Below are positions 59,562 to 64,000 of a stretch of DNA of 64,000 bases, piece after piece. The position numbers and the translations under genes are program-made. The DNA is from Rhizophagus clarus (taxonomy: Eukaryota; Glomeromycota; Glomeromycetes; Glomerales; Glomeraceae), in the NCBI GenBank assembly GCA_015698045.1, contig BLAL01000239.1, positions 1,054,001-1,118,000 on the forward strand, written 5' to 3'. The stretch's first letter is position 1. Every line of letters starts with the position of its first letter. The notes under the pieces are model-generated. The model saw only the letters and a program-made list of their open reading frames with translations. It was not told the DNA's origin and did no database searches.

Positions 59562-59960
59562 CATTTAAAATATTATCCATGATCCGCCGCGTAAATTATA
59601 AAAGCTTAAATGATGTAAATGACGTAATCAAATCGTAGTGTTTTAGTTACGTTTCAATGTAAATTAAATTTATTAGATGTGAGCTTAGATAATTATCTGG
59701 TTAAGTTTATTGGATATATTGAACACGTCAATTAAGAGATTAAAATCTCAAAGACTATCTACTATACTAGAAATACTAAAAAGCATGGAAGAAGGATAGA
59801 ATTGAGAAAGAAATATTAAGAGCAAGACAAAGCGTTCCTCAAAATTAGTATTATCGCAGCACACTAACTAGACTAGTGATAATCATTGTCAATGCAATCG
59901 TTAATTCCGATCCGTTCTGAGAAACTTCAAGAACATGGAAGAAGTATTATCTCTATTATA
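59562..59960. repeat. duplicated upstream flank, right copy
   Basis: Counterpart of 53462-53990. It lacks a roughly 140-base stretch present at 54001-54141, the GCGCAA-rich element and the Harbinger-like element. It therefore shows what the locus looked like before those insertions. Confidence 0.7.
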
Positions 59961-60069
59961 GGAGCCAGGCATATAAGTTAGTCATCTATTAAATAAGCTA
60001 AAAATTAAATTAAAAAAATAAAATAAGATGTTCTTCAACACCCCTTCAATTATCGTTTCAACTTACCAC

Positions 60070-60072
60070 AAT
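60070..60072. other. empty target site of the Harbinger-like element
   Basis: CTTACCACAATGGAGACA here corresponds to CTTACCACAAT, element, AATGACAGAAA at 54503-56257. Both continue with CATGATC and CAGTTAGTAACT. The AAT trinucleotide is single here and doubled around the element. Confidence 0.75.
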
Positions 60073-60259
60073 GGAGACAACATGATCCCAGTTAGTAACT
60101 TTCTTCAATATATTTTCCGCATCAGTTTTCTTTTGCATGAGTAATTAATTTTTTTTTTTTGCATAATTATTAATGCATAATTATTAAGATTAATTTTTTC
60201 AATTAAAATAAATTTTGTAGAATCTATCCAACTATAATTATTAAAATATATAATATTTA

Positions 60260-60600
60260 ATTCATTACCTGTATGATTTGTTGATGGAAAATTACCATAA
60301 TCATGATAATGTATTCCATGAGATTTACATTAGATTATTATTTCAAGTGAATTTTATAGGAAAATGAAGGAATTCAATTCAATTAGTGAAATCAATAAAA
60401 AATTTAAGAACATATTTTTAGGAAATTCGATAAATGAACCTATTGTAATATTTTAAACGTAATTTACGAAAGGTTTAAATAAATACAATATTCAGCATAC
60501 ATTCTTTATTTGTATTCTTAAATATTATAAAACAAATAACTTCTTATTTAAGTGCATTACAAAGTTCAATTGGAAGTTCGTTGGCGGACGATGTAGCGAT
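60260..60600 (-). pseudogene. fragments of a Gag-like/MIR gene
   Basis: An exon 2 end is recognisable at about 60268-60340 on the - strand (ACCTGTATGATTTGTTGATGG, matching SPSTNHTE and the donor). An exon 1 piece lies at 60500-60600 (TTTGTATTCTTAAATATT, AAGTGCATTACAAAG). The intervening sequence is deleted or replaced. It is the counterpart of the fragment at 56520-56985. Confidence 0.55.
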
Positions 60601-60719
60601 ATCTATACTGATTGTGTTTAGTATTAAAGGTCGGTTTATTCATTCATTCGATCTTTCATCATATTTTCGGACGATTAAAAGGAAAAAAAAAATACGAGTT
60701 GTTTATATTAAAATCTTGA

Positions 60720-61080
60720 TGGCGAAATTTCAATTTTTTTTTTTTTTTTTACATAATGTAGCTACGTGGGTGTCATATACAGGGAGCTGGATTAGAATCG
60801 AATGGTGTCGAAATATTATGACGGCGTAATATGAATTGTCAAATTGCATGAATTGAATTACAATGCTGGATTATTGAAATGCAAAAATTTTAGGTAAATT
60901 ATACATTCCTGTGTATAACGCGTCATAATTTTATTATATAGTCTTTCAAGTTAGTTAAATACAGAGGTTCACAGGAGCGCTAAACATGTGAGATGCTATA
61001 TATAAAAGTCAGAACGATATTCTCAACCTTGATCTAAAAAAAAATAATGTGAAAATCTTAGGGTATTCGTAGTCTACTCT
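60720..61080. repeat. duplicated downstream flank, right copy
   Basis: Counterpart of 57610-57960 with the same ordered blocks and small indels. It lies just downstream of copy 14's 3' end on the coding strand. Confidence 0.75.
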
Positions 61081-61322
61081 GTAAAATTTATAAGTAGATT
61101 TGTACGTTATAATATATATAACATATATAATAAATATTTAATTATGTATTGCGGATAATGTTATTTAAATTTTCTTTATCTTTTTGTTAACTAAGTAATT
61201 TCTTGATCACATTTAACATCTGTAAACTAAAATTTCATTAAAATCTATGGAAAATTGCCTTTTTAAAAGATATATACCAATTTAAAGGTAAAATATGAAT
61301 CGGAAACGTTGTTCGGAAATTT

Positions 61323-62579
61323 TTAACTTAAACGAATAAGTTCAATGCACCACTAAAAGAAAAGAAAAGATTTAATGTTTATAATAATTTCGATAAATCA
61401 AATAAAGTTACTTACTTCATCATTTCCTCCTAATCTTTTATTATGACAAAAAACTTCTTGAAAAGTAGCGTTTTCAATAGTAAATTGAATGCCATGACTA
61501 CGTAAAAATATAACTTCTCCATCTTGAGTAGGTCCATTTCTATCGCACGATTTTTTAATGCTAAGATTAATAATATCATTTGACTTTAAATATCCTTGAT
61601 GATTTTCTAATTTACTGTTTCTGAAGTCCCAAATATTTTCATTTCCATCACAACTTACTAAAAATAATAATAAAATATAAACATTAATGTTACTTTGTTA
61701 TTTCAATATACAATTTTAAATTTTTGTTACCTTCTGTATGACTGGTTGATGGAGATTTACGATAATCATAAAAAAAGAAAGAATGAGATTCTATTCCAAG
61801 CAATCCATTGGATTTGACGTGTTGTAAAGTTATAGAAGTATCAGTATAAGTAGCTAATTTACTGTTAAATTCAATTTTCCATAAAGAATTTGGAACGGGT
61901 TTTGAGTTTCCTGCAAAAACCTTTAAATTGTATTATTATATTAAAATCGATTAAAAAAAAAAAAAAAATTGAATTTACAATATAAAAAATATACCAATTG
62001 TAACTTGCTTCCAGTCTTATAACATAAATTTTTAACTGAACTTAAATATTTTCCTGAAGCAACATGTTTTAAAGCTACGATAGATCCATTTCTAATTAAA
62101 TTTGATTCTTCTAAAATAATTTCTTCAAATCTTTTAATTAATTCATTAATAGAATCTATATTTTCCATTTTCTCATAAAATTCATTTGAAATATAATCAA
62201 AATGATCATTTGAGAGTGAGTTATAAAGATATTTCTTTTGTTCTTCTACATCATTAACCTCAGCGTTATAACATAATTTACGAAAAGTTGAAATAAAATA
62301 TGATGTATCGCCGCCTTGTCTTTCAGAAATATATTTTAATGATTGTAATTTTCTTTTATTCGCATTCTTAAATACTGTGAAAGAAATATCTTCTTTAAGT
62401 GCATTACGAAGTTTTTCATAATTATCAATTCCGGTTGGTAATTTGATAGTGGAATCTATTAACGATTTCGCAATATTTATATTTATCAAGTTCGATTTTT
62501 GTTTAATATTAAAATAAGTTTGAAGATCGTTTATCCATTCGTCCGGATGAACCTTTCCATCGTATTTTTGGAGATCCAT
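61323..62579 (-). CDS. Gag-like/MIR trefoil protein, copy 14 (4 exons)
   Basis: Exons 61995-62579, 61731-61920, 61416-61657 and 61323-61352 encode 348 residues. It starts MDLQKYDGKVHPDEW. The helical part keeps FKNANKRKLQSLKY, ERQGGDTSYFISTFRKLCYN and DHFDYISNEFYEKM. Exon 2 reads VFAGNSKPVPNSLWKI. Exon 3 has several changes in otherwise fixed places (FLRSHGIQFTIENATFQEVFC for SHDIQFTIGNDTFQEVVC), which may alter the third trefoil repeat. The tail is WCIELIRLS. The gene is open at all junctions. Confidence 0.86.
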
Positions 62580-62629
62580 TTTTTTTTTTAAAAAAAAAGG
62601 GTCAATCTAGTTCAAGTTTCAACTTATTT

Positions 62630-62636
62630 TTATATA
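62630..62636 (-). promoter_or_regulatory. TATA-like box of copy 14
   Basis: TATATAA on the - strand lies about 51 bases upstream of the start at 62579, matching the spacing before copies 10 and 12. Confidence 0.35.
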
Positions 62637-62724
62637 AAAATTGTTATACCCTAATTCGTTAAATTCATTTTTTTTTTCATGCGATAATATGTTAATAAAT
62701 GCGTACTGTGCGTGTCAAACATCT

Positions 62725-63190
62725 TTTTCTGTGTGATTCGTTGATGGAGATTTACCGTAATCGTAATGAATTTATCGGATGAGCATGTAATTATGTTCAT
62801 GTATGAAAGCCGTTGAAATCTGTCACTAACATCAAAAAATTTTGTAAAAATCTGATTTAATACTAGTAGTCATAAATGCTCTTTAAATCATTTTAATAAA
62901 TTGTAAATTATAAGTAGTTTATATAACTTTTATGAATCCGACAATTTTTATTTATTAAATTGAAAATTTCTTAATTACAGTATTTATTTTTCTGTTTAGC
63001 GGGTGAGATCATTATTCAAAAAAAGCTTGCAGAAGTTAAGGAAATAATACAATTTATCTATGATCACACCAGATATAGTCCTACGCTTTCGGACAATAAT
63101 ATTAATATTATAAGTTATTAATTCTTCATCAAATTGAGTTTTCATAAAGAATCTGGGTCAAGCTCTAGATTTTATACATAAACTTTTGTT
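62725..63190 (-). pseudogene. remnant of Gag-like/MIR exon 2
   Basis: Two separated pieces match exon 2 on the - strand. At 62727-62770, TGTGTGATTCGTTGATGGAGAT corresponds to SPSTNHTE. At 63118-63185, AATTCTTCATCAAATTGAGTTTTCATAAAGAATCTGGGTCAAG corresponds to DPDSLWKTQFDEEL-like codons. About 350 unrelated bases lie between them. Confidence 0.55.
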
Positions 63191-64000
63191 CAAAAAAAAA
63201 AATATATATATATATAACAATTATCCAATTAATTTAAGTATCTCGATTCTGGGTAAGATACTTCATAATGTTAACTAGTACCCCGTGATCAGATCACCAT
63301 AGATTAATCACAGGACTCCTTATTTTTTGGGGTACTGCCATACAAAAATTTACTATCATATTAAAGATTTTTTCATGAACAATAATTACGACAATAGTAA
63401 ACATTGATCCCATGACATTTTCCTAATCCTATCTATATTGTACAATATGGTATTATTAGAATTACCCACTAAGAAATCCGAAATTTTAAAAGTTCGATAA
63501 CTTTGTATTTAATTAGCATTTGAAAAATCTAAAAATTTAAATGGACACTAAATAAATTGAAAAACAATGTGACAGTTCCATATTTTTGAAAAACATTAAA
63601 GAAAAATGTTTTTTAAATACATCAGAAAGCGTTATTTTATTTTTGAGACACGAACGATCTTTTTTGGAAAAAACAATCTGTCACATGAAAGAGACATTGA
63701 TTTAGAATACTTTTGTAGAACTTGGAATATAAATTAAATAACAGGAAGGGTTTGGTTTTATGGAAGTTTAAAACATGTCAATTTAATTAGAAATTTATTA
63801 TAAGACGGAGTTAATTAATAGTTTAATCAGAAAAATCTTTAATAGTAAATTTTTATATGGTCCATATATAGTTTTGATTTAATTAGTTGACCGCACACCC
63901 CAATGCATCGGCCAACGATATCTTGGAAAAAATGAGAATTTTTATAGGTATTCGATACAAAAATTTTGCTTTAATGGCAAATTTATTTCATTTTTTTATG
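63191..64000. other. right-end intergenic region
   Basis: A/T-rich sequence; nothing recognisable. Confidence 0.5.

Noticed and set aside
1016-62579. The array as an active retrotransposon family, suggested by the Gag-like domain
   Set aside because: All copies keep three introns, lack LTRs, protease and reverse transcriptase, and form tandem subclusters. They were duplicated as DNA.

Overview
The window looks like nuclear DNA of an arbuscular mycorrhizal fungus (Glomeromycotina, most like Rhizophagus). This is an inference. It rests on very high A+T with long A/T homopolymers, short spliceosomal introns with GTAAGT-like donors and pyrimidine-rich acceptors, a Sel1-repeat plus kinase gene typical of these fungi, and dense degenerate transposons. 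There are no bacterial operons, rRNA, tRNA or CRISPR.

Most real genes belong to one multigene family. Each complete copy has four exons and encodes about 340-365 residues. An N-terminal helical module of about 160 residues has the layout of a retrotransposon Gag/capsid domain. It is followed by three consecutive repeats that match a MIR beta-trefoil. The introns sit at identical positions and phases in all copies (phase 0, 1, 0), and the last exon codes only for WCIEL plus a variable tail. I could build ten copies that stay open through every splice junction: three on + (1016-2314, 6376-7612, 8133-9377) and seven on - (16973-18306, 27452-28741, 47552-48831, 49506-50813, 52087-53313, 58198-59415, 61323-62579). 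Four more copies are broken (2671-3966, 13277-14594, 24855-26186, 35600-36170), and there are fragments at 45.4, 56.5, 60.3 and 62.7 kb. Neighbouring copies are most alike, giving three physical and sequence subclusters (6-9 kb, 13-29 kb, 47-63 kb) plus a left-end pair.

Other genes: a six-exon gene for a 167-residue multi-pass membrane protein (10943-11869), with a decayed partial copy near 26.8-27.0 kb; a Sel1-repeat/protein-kinase gene (31397-33904) interrupted by about three single-base frameshifts; a decayed histone H2A-like sequence on the - strand near 23.6 kb; and a decayed transposon ORF1-like gene on the - strand (39.6-42.45 kb).

Mobile DNA: a PIF/Harbinger-like element with a decayed Myb/SANT-like gene (54514-56246), whose borders are confirmed by an empty site in a duplicated copy at 60070; a 1.53-kb element with about 30-bp inverted ends and a perfect 8-bp target duplication (40486-42016), which holds an array of mini-exon/intron-like units; a hAT-like MITE (14723-15381) with a possible second element inside; a TA-flanked MITE with five hairpin repeats (56987-57541); and smaller inverted-repeat elements. 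Tandem repeats include four copies of about 290 bp (20.85-21.92 kb) and a 29-bp minisatellite (45.74 kb).

The remaining intergenic DNA is A/T-rich, and I see nothing supportable in it. The most interesting point is the expanding Gag-like/MIR family, a candidate for a domesticated capsid-type protein fused to a carbohydrate- or protein-binding trefoil.
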